Assembly: GCF_002014825.1 (NCBI RefSeq)
Contig: NZ_MUYU01000031.1
Location: 1 to 28,605 of the forward strand
Length of the DNA stretch: 28,605 bases
From: Moraxella pluranimalium
GTDB lineage: Bacteria > Pseudomonadota > Gammaproteobacteria > Pseudomonadales > Moraxellaceae
Reading direction: 5' to 3'
Shown in pieces: positions 1-9,726 of the stretch. The notes under the pieces were generated by a model, which was not told the origin of the DNA, ran no database searches, and saw only the letters and a program-made list of their open reading frames with translations. The translations under genes and the position numbers were made by a program. The stretch's first letter is position 1, and each line of letters starts with the position of its first letter.

Positions 1-19
1 ACTTTTGGGGTGCGGCTCA
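1..19. mobile_element. Possible terminal inverted repeat of an IS3-like element (right end, element outside window)
   Basis: Read on the minus strand these bases are TGAGCCGCACCCCAAAAGT. This has the TG...CA terminus and CCCC-rich form typical of IS3-family ends. It matches the sequence at the other edge of the window (28589-28605) at 12 of 17 positions. Only the tip would be inside the window, so no transposase is visible. Positions 20-52 between it and the maeB stop contain no gene or clear terminator. The call rests on motif resemblance alone. Confidence 0.35.
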
Positions 20-52
20 CGCTTGGGCTGACATTTTTGGGGCTTGGCAGGA

Positions 53-2371
53 TTACTGCGCAGCTTTTTGAGCTTCGGTTACCGCAACCGCTGTCATATT
101 GACGATACGGCGAGCGGTCGATGATGGTACTAGGATATGTACCGGTTTTTCTGCGCCTAGCAGGACAGGGCCGATGGCTGCTGAGCCAGTCGCCGCCTTG
201 ATTAGGTTAAAGGCGATGTTGGCAGCGTCAAGCGTCGGCATGATAAGTAGGTTCGCTGAGCCATTGAGCGTGCTAAATGGATGGTTCTCTTCACGCAGGC
301 GAGCATCTAGTGCGGTATCGCCGTGCATTTCGCCATCAAATTCAAAGTCCACATTCATCTGAGTCAGTAGCTCATGCACACGGCGCATTTTGATGGCAGA
401 TTCTTTGTTTGATGTGCCAAAATCAGAATGCGACAGCAATGCCACTCGTGGCTCAACGCCAAAGCGACGCACGCTCTCGGCTGCCAAGACAGTCATCTCA
501 GCCAGCTGTTCGGCGGTTGGGTCTTCGTGGATGTATGGGTCGGCGATGAATAGGGTGCGGTTTTGCATAATGACACCGCTCATGGCGTAGTAGTCACTCA
601 CGCCTTGACGCTTGCCAATCACACGGCGGATGTAGTTCAAGTGCAAATCGTAGTAACCAAACGTACCACATAGCATACCATCAGCATCACCTTGTTCAAC
701 CATCATTGCACCAAGTAGCGAGCTCTTACGGCGCATATCACGGCGAGCCAGCTCTTCTGAGACACCAAGACGCTGATTGTGCTTGAGATAATGTTTCCAG
801 TAGTCGTCATATTTTGGATTGTCATTAAAATCAACCACTTGAACATTGCCACCTAGATGCAAGCGTAGGCCAAGTGCATCAATTTGGCTTTGGATGACTT
901 CTGGGCGACCGATGACGATTGGTTTTGCCATATTTTCATCGACGACGACTTGGATAGCACGTAGGACGTTTGGATCTTCACCTTCAGCATAGACGATACG
1001 TTTCGGATCGCTCTTGGCTTGGGTAAACACAGGTTTCATCGCCAAGGCTGAGTTATAGACGAACTCAGAGAGTTTTTGACGATAGGCATCAAAGTCTTCG
1101 ATTGGCAATGTCGCCACGCCAGAGTCCATCGCAGCTTTGGCGACCGCAGGGGCGATTTCTAGGATTAGATTTGGCTCTAGTGGGCCGGGGATTAGGTATT
1201 CACGACCAAAGCCTGTGCCTGCACCTTTGCTCTTTTCGGTTTCAGAGACTGATACTTCGGTATGCGCCATCGCAGCAATAGCGTGTACGCAGGCGATTTT
1301 CATCTCTTCATTGACGATGGTTGCGCCAACATCTAGCGCACCACGGAAGATATATGGGAAGCACAGGGCGTTATTGACTTGGTTTGGATAGTCAGAACGG
1401 CCTGTCGCCATAATGACATCTGAGCGAGCTGCATGAGCAAGCTCAGGCATGATTTCAGGTGTTGGGTTGGCTAGGGCAAAGATGATTGGGTCTTTTGCCA
1501 TGCGTTTAACCATCTCAGGAGTCAAGATGCCAGGACCTGATAGACCTAAGAAGAAATCAGCATCGCCGATGACTTCATCAAGGGTGGTTGCATCGGTATC
1601 TTGGGCGAAACGCTGTTTTGATTCGTCAAGATTGTCACGGCGAGTGGTGATAACGCCACGAGAGTCAAGCACAAAGATGTTTGAGCGAGTGACACCCAAA
1701 GCAATAATCAGCTCAAGGCAGCTAATCGCAGCAGCGCCTGCACCCGAGCAGACAATCTTAATATCAGCGATATTTTTATTCACCAGTTTTAGGGCGTTCA
1801 ATAGCGCAGCGGCGGCGATGATGGCTGTACCATGTTGGTCGTCATGGAATACGGGGATATTCATGCGTTCACGCAGTTCACGCTCGATTTTGAAACATTC
1901 TGGCGCTTTGATGTCTTCTAGGTTGATACCACCAAAAGTCGGCTCAAGGCTTGCCACCGCTTCGATGAACTTATCAGGGTCGTTTTGGTTAATTTCGATG
2001 TCAAAGACATCAATACCGGCGAATTTTTTGAACAAAACGCCTTTACCTTCCATCACAGGCTTAGATGCCAATGCACCGATATTGCCCAGGCCAAGTACCG
2101 CCGTACCGTTGGTGATGACACCGACTAGGTTGCTACGAGCGGTGTATTTGGCGGCAAGTTTTGGGTCTTTTTCGATTTCCAGACATGGGACAGCTACACC
2201 CGGTGAATATGCCAAAGCAAGGTCACGCTGGTTGGCGATTTGTTTGGTTGGGGTGACTGCAATCTTACCTGGGCGTGGGTGCTCATGATAATGCAGTGCA
2301 GCTTGTTCAAACTGCTGTTTTTGTAGTTGCGCATCGGTGATGGCGGTATCGTTTTCGATTGTCATAATCAA
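53..2371 (-). CDS. maeB: NADP-dependent malic enzyme with C-terminal phosphotransacetylase-like domain
   Basis: This cytoplasmic enzyme decarboxylates malate to pyruvate, making NADPH and linking the TCA cycle to gluconeogenic and acetyl-CoA metabolism. The 772-residue length is that of the large bacterial MaeB class. The N-terminal malic domain has [12 protein letters not shown] near residue 55, [18 protein letters not shown] near 95 and HDDQHGTA near 175. A Rossmann-type NAD(P) domain follows (VCSGAGAAA). From about residue 430 the protein is a PTA/PTB-like domain ([15 protein letters not shown], ending near [11 protein letters not shown]), which in this class is usually regulatory (acetyl-CoA sensing) and not catalytic. 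It starts at an ATG; a second ATG two codons in (MIMT) is an alternative. It lies downstream of hemB on the same strand but has its own promoter-like sequence inside an inverted repeat (2432-2480). Confidence 0.95.
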   Translation of the reverse strand: MIMTIENDTAITDAQLQKQQFEQAALHYHEHPRPGKIAVTPTKQIANQRDLALAYSPGVAVPCLEIEKDPKLAAKYTARSNLVGVITNGTAVLGLGNIGALASKPVMEGKGVLFKKFAGIDVFDIEINQNDPDKFIEAVASLEPTFGGINLEDIKAPECFKIERELRERMNIPVFHDDQHGTAIIAAAALLNALKLVNKNIADIKIVCSGAGAAAISCLELIIALGVTRSNIFVLDSRGVITTRRDNLDESKQRFAQDTDATTLDEVIGDADFFLGLSGPGILTPEMVKRMAKDPIIFALANPTPEIMPELAHAARSDVIMATGRSDYPNQVNNALCFPYIFRGALDVGATIVNEEMKIACVHAIAAMAHTEVSVSETEKSKGAGTGFGREYLIPGPLEPNLILEIAPAVAKAAMDSGVATLPIEDFDAYRQKLSEFVYNSALAMKPVFTQAKSDPKRIVYAEGEDPNVLRAIQVVVDENMAKPIVIGRPEVIQSQIDALGLRLHLGGNVQVVDFNDNPKYDDYWKHYLKHNQRLGVSEELARRDMRRKSSLLGAMMVEQGDADGMLCGTFGYYDLHLNYIRRVIGKRQGVSDYYAMSGVIMQNRTLFIADPYIHEDPTAEQLAEMTVLAAESVRRFGVEPRVALLSHSDFGTSNKESAIKMRRVHELLTQMNVDFEFDGEMHGDTALDARLREENHPFSTLNGSANLLIMPTLDAANIAFNLIKAATGSAAIGPVLLGAEKPVHILVPSSTARRIVNMTAVAVTEAQKAAQ

Positions 2372-2431
2372 TTCCGTCTTTTAAAAATCGTTTGCAGGTG
2401 CAAACAGGTGCTTCATGTAGAATTAGTATAA

Positions 2432-2480
2432 AATTTATCAGCATTTTAGCATGATTTTAACAAAATAACGCTGATAAATT
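2432..2480. promoter_or_regulatory. 11-bp perfect inverted repeat around the maeB promoter
   Basis: AATTTATCAGC at 2432-2442 is repeated as GCTGATAAATT at 2470-2480, with 27 bases between. The spacer contains, on the minus strand, TGCTAAAAT (2451-2443), an extended -10 pointing to maeB. The predicted start of transcription falls inside the proximal arm, so the arms sit where a dimeric regulator could bind on both sides of the -10. It could instead be a weak hemB terminator, but no uninterrupted T run follows the distal arm. Confidence 0.5.
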
Positions 2481-2516
2481 AATAAAAAATAGTAGGGTAA
2501 CTTTTAACTTGTGCGT

Positions 2517-3554
<1,038 letters not shown>

Positions 3555-3575
3555 TTAGTGTAAGCAACTTGGGGT

Positions 3576-3584
3576 ATTATAACA
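3576..3584 (-). promoter_or_regulatory. Extended -10 element for hemB
   Basis: The minus strand reads TGTTATAAT, a perfect TATAAT with the TGn extension. No good -35 is seen at 16-18 bases. Transcription would begin near 3569, giving a leader of about 48 bases. GCAACTT occurs twice just downstream (3550-3556 and 3564-3570), 14 bases apart. Confidence 0.6.
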
Positions 3585-3716
3585 AAATTTGGCGTAAAAA
3601 TGGTGCTTTTGTTGGATATTTTTATGAAAAAAATATTATAATATTATAAACAAAATAGATAAAATCATGCCAAGTGTAAAAACAAGTGGGCGATTCAATG
3701 AATAAAACTTACTCAC

Positions 3717-4217
3717 TCAAAACGACATTTCGGCAAATTCACGGCATAAAGCACGGTTTTCGGCGGCAGGGTAGCTGGCTGTCCATGCACGGACATTGTG
3801 CAGGACGGCACGATAATCTCGCTGCATCGATAGCTGACGCAGGCTTTGTTGGGGATTGCTTGAGCGTGGCATAAACTGACGCAGTTGGCGATTATAAGCC
3901 TTGTCAAATCGCACTCGCTGTTTTTCGTTCAGGACAGGCGGGCAGATTTCTGACAGCACCTGAATCAATGCCAATTCATACTGACTGACGGTGATGTAGA
4001 TGTCTTGACTGGCAGGCTGCACGCTCGTTACTCGCTGATAGCGACCATTATTCGACGCATCAGCAGTAGTGCAAAATGCCATCCCAAGCATCAGCACCAA
4101 CAATAACGCAGGCAATGACAGTGCTTTGGGCGACAAACCCATAGGCTGTGCAAATGACGGTATCCGATAAGTGGCAAGTGTGCGTTCAAAAGCTTGGTTT
4201 TTCATCATAAGAATCAC
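3717..4217 (-). CDS. Exported protein of unknown function
   Basis: I do not recognise the family. The ORF opens with GTG at 4217. Two ATG codons at 4208 and 4205 are as likely, and none has a clear ribosome binding site. A positively charged start is followed by a hydrophobic stretch (SLPALLLVLMLGMAF, about residues 34-48) and CTTADA, which looks like a signal peptide with cleavage after ADA. The mature part is about 110 residues, soluble and Arg/Gln-rich, with two cysteines (EICPPVL and ALCREF) that could form a disulphide in the periplasm. The C-terminal half (RQLSMQRDYRAVLHNVRAW) looks helical. It stands alone between hemB and the divergent ruvB; no terminator is visible after it. Confidence 0.7.
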   Translation of the reverse strand: MILMMKNQAFERTLATYRIPSFAQPMGLSPKALSLPALLLVLMLGMAFCTTADASNNGRYQRVTSVQPASQDIYITVSQYELALIQVLSEICPPVLNEKQRVRFDKAYNRQLRQFMPRSSNPQQSLRQLSMQRDYRAVLHNVRAWTASYPAAENRALCREFAEMSF

Positions 4218-4375
4218 GAAAGTGTTTGGAACTTGCTTATGATACTGTGTTGAACAAAAAAAATCCGCTTGTTAAGTGTATGTGTATTGTAGATTTTATC
4301 CAGTTTTAGCAACACTTGGGAAAAATTTAGCCCAATTGTAAGCAGTTTTTGGCAAAAGTAGGCAAATGGTAATAT

Positions 4376-4406
4376 TTGCAAGCTGTCCGAAAAACTGTGC
4401 TAAAAT
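4376..4406 (+). promoter_or_regulatory. Candidate ruvB promoter
   Basis: TTGCAA (4376-4381) and an extended -10, TGCTAAAAT (4398-4406), are separated by 19 bases between the hexamers. The leader to the ruvB ATG would be about 25 bases. Confidence 0.5.
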
Positions 4407-4437
4407 AGCGAAAATTTTTGTTGTGTGATGCAAAACC

Positions 4438-5433
4438 ATGCTAGACAATCGCCTAATTGACCCAAATACCAAAAAAGAAGATGCCACCGACCGTGCCATT
4501 CGCCCAACTTCTTTGGCTGATTATATCGGACAGCCTGATGTCAAAGAGCAGATGGGGGTATTTATCCAAGCGGCACGCAACCGTGATGAAGCGCTTGACC
4601 ATACGCTGATTTTTGGCCCACCAGGGCTTGGTAAGACGACACTTGCTAATATCATCGCTCGTGAGATGGGGGGTAATCTGCGTTCGACATCTGGCCCTGT
4701 GCTTGAGCGTGCAGGGGATTTGGCGGCGATGTTGACCAATCTTGAAGCAGGTGATGTGCTATTTATTGATGAAATTCATCGATTGAGCCCTGCTATCGAA
4801 GAGATTTTGTACCCCGCGATGGAAGATTATCAGCTAGATATCATGATTGGTGAAGGGCCGGCGGCTCGCTCGATTAAGCTTGATTTACCACCATTTACAC
4901 TGGTGGCGGCGACAACACGAGCGGGGCTTTTGACATCGCCGCTGCGTGACCGCTTTGGGATTGTACAGCGACTTGAATTTTATAATGTGGCGGATTTGAC
5001 GACGATTGTCAAGCGTTCGGCTCGCTTGATGGGTGTGCAGATGGAACATGACGGTGCAACCGAAGTGGCTCGCCGTAGCCGTGGCACGCCCCGCATCGCC
5101 AATCGTCTATTGCGCCGTGTGCGTGATTATGCCGAAGTCAAGGGTAATGGCATTGTCACCGAGCAATTGGCATCGGCAGCACTGGATATGCTTGCGGTGG
5201 ATAAGCAGGGGCTGGATCAGCTTGACCGTCGTTATTTGATTGCATTAAAAGAGCGGTTCAATGGCGGGCCTGTGGGTGTTGAAGCGCTGGCAGCGGCACT
5301 TGCCGAAGATCGTGGCACACTCGAAGATGTCATTGAGCCGTATCTGATCCAACAAAAATACATCGACCGCACCCCAAAAGGGCGAGTGCTGGCTGAACTT
5401 GCCATTCGCCAAAATATTGTCGATGCCTTGTAA
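4438..5433 (+). CDS. ruvB: Holliday junction branch migration ATPase RuvB
   Basis: RuvB is the hexameric AAA+ motor that, with RuvA, drives branch migration of Holliday junctions before RuvC cleavage. At 331 residues it is full length. Walker A is GPPGLGKTT (residues 60-68), Walker B is LFIDEIH (D111, E112), sensor 1 is AATTRAG and the arginine finger lies in SPLRDRFG. The C-terminal winged helix ends with TPKGRVLAE. Starting at the ATG gives the usual [13 protein letters not shown] N-terminus. Neither ruvA nor ruvC is beside it, which is unlike the common ruvCAB arrangement. No terminator hairpin with a T run follows; a 12-bp palindrome (TTGTAATTACAA, 5428-5439) spans the stop codon. Confidence 0.97.
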   Translation: MLDNRLIDPNTKKEDATDRAIRPTSLADYIGQPDVKEQMGVFIQAARNRDEALDHTLIFGPPGLGKTTLANIIAREMGGNLRSTSGPVLERAGDLAAMLTNLEAGDVLFIDEIHRLSPAIEEILYPAMEDYQLDIMIGEGPAARSIKLDLPPFTLVAATTRAGLLTSPLRDRFGIVQRLEFYNVADLTTIVKRSARLMGVQMEHDGATEVARRSRGTPRIANRLLRRVRDYAEVKGNGIVTEQLASAALDMLAVDKQGLDQLDRRYLIALKERFNGGPVGVEALAAALAEDRGTLEDVIEPYLIQQKYIDRTPKGRVLAELAIRQNIVDAL

Positions 5434-5465
5434 TTACAAAAATACTAGGGCAAATCCAAAAACTT

Positions 5466-5474
5466 TGCTATAAT
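5466..5474 (+). promoter_or_regulatory. Extended -10 for the DUF3465 lipoprotein gene
   Basis: TGCTATAAT, a perfect extended -10, lies 49 bases before the ATG. No -35 is recognisable at the normal distance. It may also drive pldA and the genes beyond. Confidence 0.6.
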
Positions 5475-5522
5475 AGACTGTTTGCCGATTGATTATCGGT
5501 GTTTTTTTTGAGTGATTGAACT

Positions 5523-6062
5523 ATGATGAAATTTTGGCAAATTGGCAGTGTGGCGCTCATGTCGATGTTGGCATTGAGTGCGTGTAATGGCGATGGCGAA
5601 ACTGCAACGACAGCAACGGCACAAAGCAAGCAAACAGCAACCAGCACCACCCAAGATGGTGGCAAGCAGACGCAAGAGAATAACGCCCAAGCCAATAAGC
5701 AAAACCAAGCAAAATCATCGCTTTGTAATAATGAGCTGATTGTCAAAAGCTATCAAGCCAAAAAATCTGATGTCCAAGTGCGTGGCTGTGGCAAAGTCAA
5801 AGCACTCTTGGCAGATGACAACAAAGGCAGTCGCCACCAAAAATTCATCGTCAGTCTCGATGGCCAAAAACAAACCATCTTGATTGCGCATAATATCGAC
5901 CTTGCCCCACGAGTGGATGCGCTTGCTAAGGGTGATTGGGTGGATTTTTATGGCGAATATGAATACAGCGATAAAGGCGGTGTGGTGCACTGGACGCATC
6001 ATGACCCAGCTGGTCGCCATCAAGGTGGCTATATTGAGCATCAAGGCGAACGATTTGAATAA
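5523..6062 (+). CDS. DUF3465 domain lipoprotein
   Basis: The product has 179 residues. The N-terminus is a lipoprotein signal with lipobox LSAC (C21). A Thr/Gln/Ala-rich linker (about 22-65) follows. The C-terminal domain (about 68-179) matches my memory of the DUF3465 family: [39 protein letters not shown] and [19 protein letters not shown]. The clustered histidines ([11 protein letters not shown]) could bind metal, but that is inference. The biochemical function is unknown; the fold is probably a small OB-like beta barrel. Two adjacent ATGs (5523, 5526) could start it. The next gene, pldA, begins 59 bases later on the same strand. Confidence 0.8.
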   Translation: MMKFWQIGSVALMSMLALSACNGDGETATTATAQSKQTATSTTQDGGKQTQENNAQANKQNQAKSSLCNNELIVKSYQAKKSDVQVRGCGKVKALLADDNKGSRHQKFIVSLDGQKQTILIAHNIDLAPRVDALAKGDWVDFYGEYEYSDKGGVVHWTHHDPAGRHQGGYIEHQGERFE

Positions 6063-6121
6063 ATAAATTGTTTTTTTATATTAAATAGTTATCAAGTATA
6101 ACAAGTAGTAATGAGTAGTTT

Positions 6122-7384
6122 ATGAAGTTAAAATTTGTACCGACTGCTTTGGGTTTGGGCTTGAGCATTGCGATGATGCCTACCGCTTGGGCAAATGAGC
6201 CAAGCTCAATGGCTATCCCGACACCACAGCCAACCGCCAATCAAGCATTGCCTGAAGTGGCACAATCATCAGCACCTGCCATCACTACCCGACAGCAGGG
6301 CGAAGAGCTGTTTTATGAATGTGCAACACTGATTAATGATGCGATGCGTTTGGCGTGCTTTGATGCTATTGCCCAAGGTGAAGTACCAAGCATGACCGTC
6401 CAAAAGCGTCAGATTGCTTTGTCAAATACAGTCAAAAGCACCATCAAAGGCGAGCCGCAGGTCGTCTATGCCGAAGAAGGTGCCAAAACCGCCATCACCA
6501 AAAAAGATGGTGAAATGCTCCCTGAAGACATCCAAAACCTAAAAACAGCCTCTGAACGCTACACGCCACTGAGCATTGCCTTTGATTTGGACAAAAACAA
6601 CACCGGTCTGTGGACGGCACGCCCGCACAACCCGATGTATATTTTGCCAATTTATTTTAATGCCAATCCAAACCGCCACCCAAGCACGCCAACGCAAGCG
6701 CAGGTGGATTATAGCCAAAATGATATGCGTATCCCTGAGCTGAAGTTTCAGTTGTCAGTCAAGGCAAAAGCGGCTGAGAACTTGCTAGGTACGGACGCTG
6801 ATTTGTGGCTTGGCTATACTCAGCAGTCGCATTGGCAGGTGTATAATGAAGATAATTCACGCCCGTTCCGTGCGCATGATTATCAGCCAGAGATTTTTGT
6901 CACTCAGCCTGTCAAGGCGGATTTGCCGTGGGGCGGTCGCTTGCGTATGCTAGGTGCTGGTGCGGTACATCATTCTAATGGTGAAGATGACCCGTTATCA
7001 CGCTCATGGAATCGTGCCTATGTGATGGCAGGTATGGAATGGGGTAAATTGACCGTGATGCCACGCCTGTGGGCACGAGTGGCAACGGGTGAATCAAGTG
7101 GTAAGCCTGATGACAACCCTGATATCATTGATTATTATGGCTATGGTGATGTCAAATTCTTATATCCGCTCGATAATGGTGGCAATCTATCGGGCACAGC
7201 TCGCCTAAATCCTGCCACTGGCAAAGGTGCGCTACAGCTTGACTATGTCCATCCGATTGATAAAGGTATCAGTGGCTATGTGCAACTGTTTCATGGCTAT
7301 GGTCAGTCAATCATTGATTATAATGCCGAAACCACAGGGGTGGGTGTCGGTGTGATGCTCAATGATTGGATGGGCTTGTACTGA
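6122..7384 (+). CDS. pldA: Outer membrane phospholipase A1 (OMPLA)
   Basis: PldA is a calcium-dependent outer-membrane enzyme that hydrolyses phospholipids misplaced in the outer leaflet. A signal peptide ends at AWA-NE (about residue 24). The catalytic motif is HHSNG: H283 and S285, with N297 in SRSWNR exactly 12 residues after the serine, as in the E. coli triad. The barrel strands end at LY. At 420 residues it is much longer than the E. coli enzyme (289) because of an N-terminal extension. That extension has a Cys pair in YECATLINDAMRLACFDAIA (about residues 64-83), a pattern seen in several exported Proteobacterial proteins. It ends inside the start of comF. Confidence 0.93.
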   Translation: MKLKFVPTALGLGLSIAMMPTAWANEPSSMAIPTPQPTANQALPEVAQSSAPAITTRQQGEELFYECATLINDAMRLACFDAIAQGEVPSMTVQKRQIALSNTVKSTIKGEPQVVYAEEGAKTAITKKDGEMLPEDIQNLKTASERYTPLSIAFDLDKNNTGLWTARPHNPMYILPIYFNANPNRHPSTPTQAQVDYSQNDMRIPELKFQLSVKAKAAENLLGTDADLWLGYTQQSHWQVYNEDNSRPFRAHDYQPEIFVTQPVKADLPWGGRLRMLGAGAVHHSNGEDDPLSRSWNRAYVMAGMEWGKLTVMPRLWARVATGESSGKPDDNPDIIDYYGYGDVKFLYPLDNGGNLSGTARLNPATGKGALQLDYVHPIDKGISGYVQLFHGYGQSIIDYNAETTGVGVGVMLNDWMGLY

Positions 7385-8162
7385 TATTACGCAGTCGATG
7401 ATGCCAACATTGCCAAACATGACCAACGTTGGTCAATCCAAATCCGCCAAAGCACCCGTGCCAAAGCGGATTTATTTTGTGCCATATCAAACAGCTCGAT
7501 GGCTGCACCGCTTGCATGGGCGATGTGCGGTGTGTGGCTTGGCACGTCATCAAGGGGTGATTTGTCAGACGTGTCGGTCTGTGATACCACAACGAGTGCC
7601 AGCACGGCAATTGACCCTTGATACCGCCATGACGACGACACGCACTGTGCGACTGTACCCTGTCAGCTATTATCAATATCCTGTGAACCGCTTGATTACT
7701 CGGCTAAAAGACCATGAAGATGTGGTGGCATTGATGGCGTTAGGCGAATTATTGCGTACGATGCCAAAACCATCGGTCTGCCATGCGGATAATACCGTCA
7801 TTATCCCTGTGCCGACGACCACCAGCCGTATCAGACAGCGGGGATTTGACCCTGTGTTATTGCTCGCCAAACATCTGGCACATCAGTGGCAGTTACCGAT
7901 TTGGCAAGGGCTTATCCGACATGGTGGCAAGGTGCATCAGCGGGGATTGGATAAGCAGGCACGTATGGCGAATATTCAAGGGGATTTTGAAATGATTGGC
8001 AAGGTGCAGGCAACTTATGCCATTATCTTTGATGATGTGGCAACCACAGGCACAACCTTGCAAGCCATCGCCAAAGCGGTGCTAGCCAAGCAACCAACGC
8101 TAAAACTCATGGCAATTTGTATGGCGCATGGCTCGCCAATGATGGGACTACCTGTAGCATGA
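7362..8162 (+). CDS. comF: ComF family phosphoribosyltransferase-like protein
   Basis: ComF proteins are cytoplasmic, needed for natural DNA uptake in several species, and thought to help single-stranded DNA enter the cell. The 266-residue ORF has an N-terminal zinc-ribbon-like cysteine set, CAVCGLARHQGVICQTC. It then has the type I phosphoribosyltransferase fold, with VIIPVPTTTSRIRQRGFDP and the PRPP-binding loop DDVATTGTT (residues 224-232). The start is uncertain: 7362 overlaps pldA by 23 bases, and ATGs at 7398, 7401 and 7419 are possible; none has a good ribosome binding site. The stop overlaps the pilV start (ATGA, 8159-8162). In Acinetobacter the name ComF has been used for a pilin-like protein; this is the unrelated phosphoribosyltransferase type. 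Confidence 0.88.
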   Translation: MIGWACTDITQSMMPTLPNMTNVGQSKSAKAPVPKRIYFVPYQTARWLHRLHGRCAVCGLARHQGVICQTCRSVIPQRVPARQLTLDTAMTTTRTVRLYPVSYYQYPVNRLITRLKDHEDVVALMALGELLRTMPKPSVCHADNTVIIPVPTTTSRIRQRGFDPVLLLAKHLAHQWQLPIWQGLIRHGGKVHQRGLDKQARMANIQGDFEMIGKVQATYAIIFDDVATTGTTLQAIAKAVLAKQPTLKLMAICMAHGSPMMGLPVA

Positions 8163-8701
8163 AATATCAACGAGCGGTACGGCAGAGCATGGCGCAGCAA
8201 GGATTTGGTCTTATCGAAGTGTTGGTGGCTTTGGTGATATTATCGATTGTCGTGCTTGGGTTTTTGGGCTTGATGGGTCGCTCATTGGTGCAAAGTCGTG
8301 GCAGTGATGCTCATATCTATGCCCAAGGGCTGATTGCCAATGATAGTATGGCATTGATGGGTTTAGAGTCATCTGCCAAAACTGCCTACCGTGCTCAGCT
8401 TGTCCAAATAGCCAGTCAAGCGACATCGAATGATACCATCCAAAGCTATCACAGGGCTGCGGCGGCAGTATCGATAAATTGCCAAGATGACTGCACGCAG
8501 ACGCAGTTCGCCCAAAAGCTTGCAATCAACACCGCAACATTGGCAAGTCAGCAAGGTATCATCATCAGCGTCAAGCCCTGCCAATCAGGGGTATGCTGGG
8601 TGGCAAGTTGGGGCAATCAAGCCTTAGCACAGTTAAGTACTTGCCAAGCATCTGACAGTCACGGGGTGGGTGGTTGTTTGCTTATCGAAGGGTTAGAATG
8701 A
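8159..8701 (+). CDS. pilV: Type IV pilus minor pilin PilV
   Basis: PilV is a minor pilin of the complex that primes type IV pilus assembly and sits at the tip. From the ATG at 8159 the protein has 180 residues. That start forms an ATGA overlap with comF and is preferred to the upstream 8117. The prepilin peptidase site is QQG|FGLIEVLVALVILSI, with Glu at +5 and a long hydrophobic helix. Four cysteines lie in the C-terminal half (NCQDDC, CQSGVCW) plus a last pair near the end, suggesting disulphides. The stop overlaps the pilW start by ATGA. Confidence 0.85.
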   Translation: MKYQRAVRQSMAQQGFGLIEVLVALVILSIVVLGFLGLMGRSLVQSRGSDAHIYAQGLIANDSMALMGLESSAKTAYRAQLVQIASQATSNDTIQSYHRAAAAVSINCQDDCTQTQFAQKLAINTATLASQQGIIISVKPCQSGVCWVASWGNQALAQLSTCQASDSHGVGGCLLIEGLE

Positions 8702-9726
8702 CGATGGGGCGATGGGCAAATAAGCAGGCTCAGCTTGGCTTTGGCTTACTTGAGCTGGTGGTGGCATTACTGATAGGCTCGCTTGTGGTGATGCTTGCCG
8801 TGACGATGTACGGTACGGGCATCAAACAGCTTGGCAATGCACATAATAGTGCCACATGGATTGATACCGATTTGCATGGCGTGCAGGCACTTAGTGCACA
8901 GCTACGCATGGCAGGGCATGGTATGCATGATGCGATGCCAAGTGCGGTGGTGATGCATCCACAGCAGGTAGCGCAGTTGCGACATCAGGCAGGTGTGATT
9001 TCTGATAAATTACTCAGTAAGCAGGCTGTCGGTGCATCAGGGCGGGGTGTTGCTATGGCATCTGACCAGTTGGTCATTTGGTATGTTGCACCGATGGATA
9101 TGTGGGATTGTGAAGGCAATGCAGTTTTGGGCGCGCGCCGTGCTCGCTTGCAAGATGGTACTATGGCGACGGTTGCAGGGCAGGTGGTGATTGAGCGTTA
9201 TTTTGTGAATAGCGAAGATGATGGCAGTCTATCACTACGCTGTGATTCAGCACGTTTTGTGACGGATGATATCCAAAGAGATAGCACACGAGACCGTCGG
9301 GGGATAGGCTCGGCTTTGATGAATGCTATCATTGATGCGCAAGTGGGCAAATCGGGCGTGTCATCTGCCAATACGGTGCAGGGATTTGGTGGTAATGGTG
9401 AGATTTTGATTGCTAATATTGATGGTTTTTGGGTGCGATTTTTGATAAATCATGACGACAACATCCGCCAATTATCCATCCGTGATTATCAGGCATTACC
9501 TGCGTATCCACAGGTGGCAGGCTTTGAGCTTGCAATTTTGGCAAAAGCACCAATTGCCACACAATCAGCTATGCAGACAGCGATGCAGTCATTCAAACTA
9601 TTCGGCGAGACGGTGCGTATCACCGACAATCAGCCACGACGACTGTATCAGACGACGATACTACTGCCAAATGCCACCGCTGATGGTCTGCCTGTGTCGC
9701 CTTTAGCATTGGGGCAAGCGCAATGA
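8698..9726 (+). CDS. pilW: Type IV pilus minor pilin PilW
   Basis: PilW is the large minor pilin of the same priming complex. The 342-residue product starts at the ATG overlapping the pilV stop (8698-8701) and not at 8674. The prepilin site is QLG|FGLLELVVALLIGSL with Glu at +5. The remaining 300 residues match the large globular domain usual for PilW, with WDCEGN and LRCDSARF supplying a likely disulphide. It overlaps pilX by ATGA (9723-9726). The assignment rests on signal, size and gene order. Confidence 0.85.
   Translation: MTMGRWANKQAQLGFGLLELVVALLIGSLVVMLAVTMYGTGIKQLGNAHNSATWIDTDLHGVQALSAQLRMAGHGMHDAMPSAVVMHPQQVAQLRHQAGVISDKLLSKQAVGASGRGVAMASDQLVIWYVAPMDMWDCEGNAVLGARRARLQDGTMATVAGQVVIERYFVNSEDDGSLSLRCDSARFVTDDIQRDSTRDRRGIGSALMNAIIDAQVGKSGVSSANTVQGFGGNGEILIANIDGFWVRFLINHDDNIRQLSIRDYQALPAYPQVAGFELAILAKAPIATQSAMQTAMQSFKLFGETVRITDNQPRRLYQTTILLPNATADGLPVSPLALGQAQ

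Noticed and set aside
1449..2288. A 279-codon open frame on the plus strand opposite maeB
   Set aside because: It lies wholly inside the unmistakable maeB gene, its protein is Ser/Arg-rich with no domain, and it has no ribosome binding site. It is a shadow of maeB codon use.
3632..3649. AT-only palindrome (AATATTATAATATT) followed by T on the minus strand, as a terminator for the gene at 3717-4217
   Set aside because: An AT-only stem is too weak to call a terminator; it is probably just AT-rich promoter-upstream DNA.
3686..3874. Small plus-strand gene overlapping the end of the unknown exported protein gene
   Set aside because: No ribosome binding site or recognisable protein features, and half of it overlaps the minus-strand gene.
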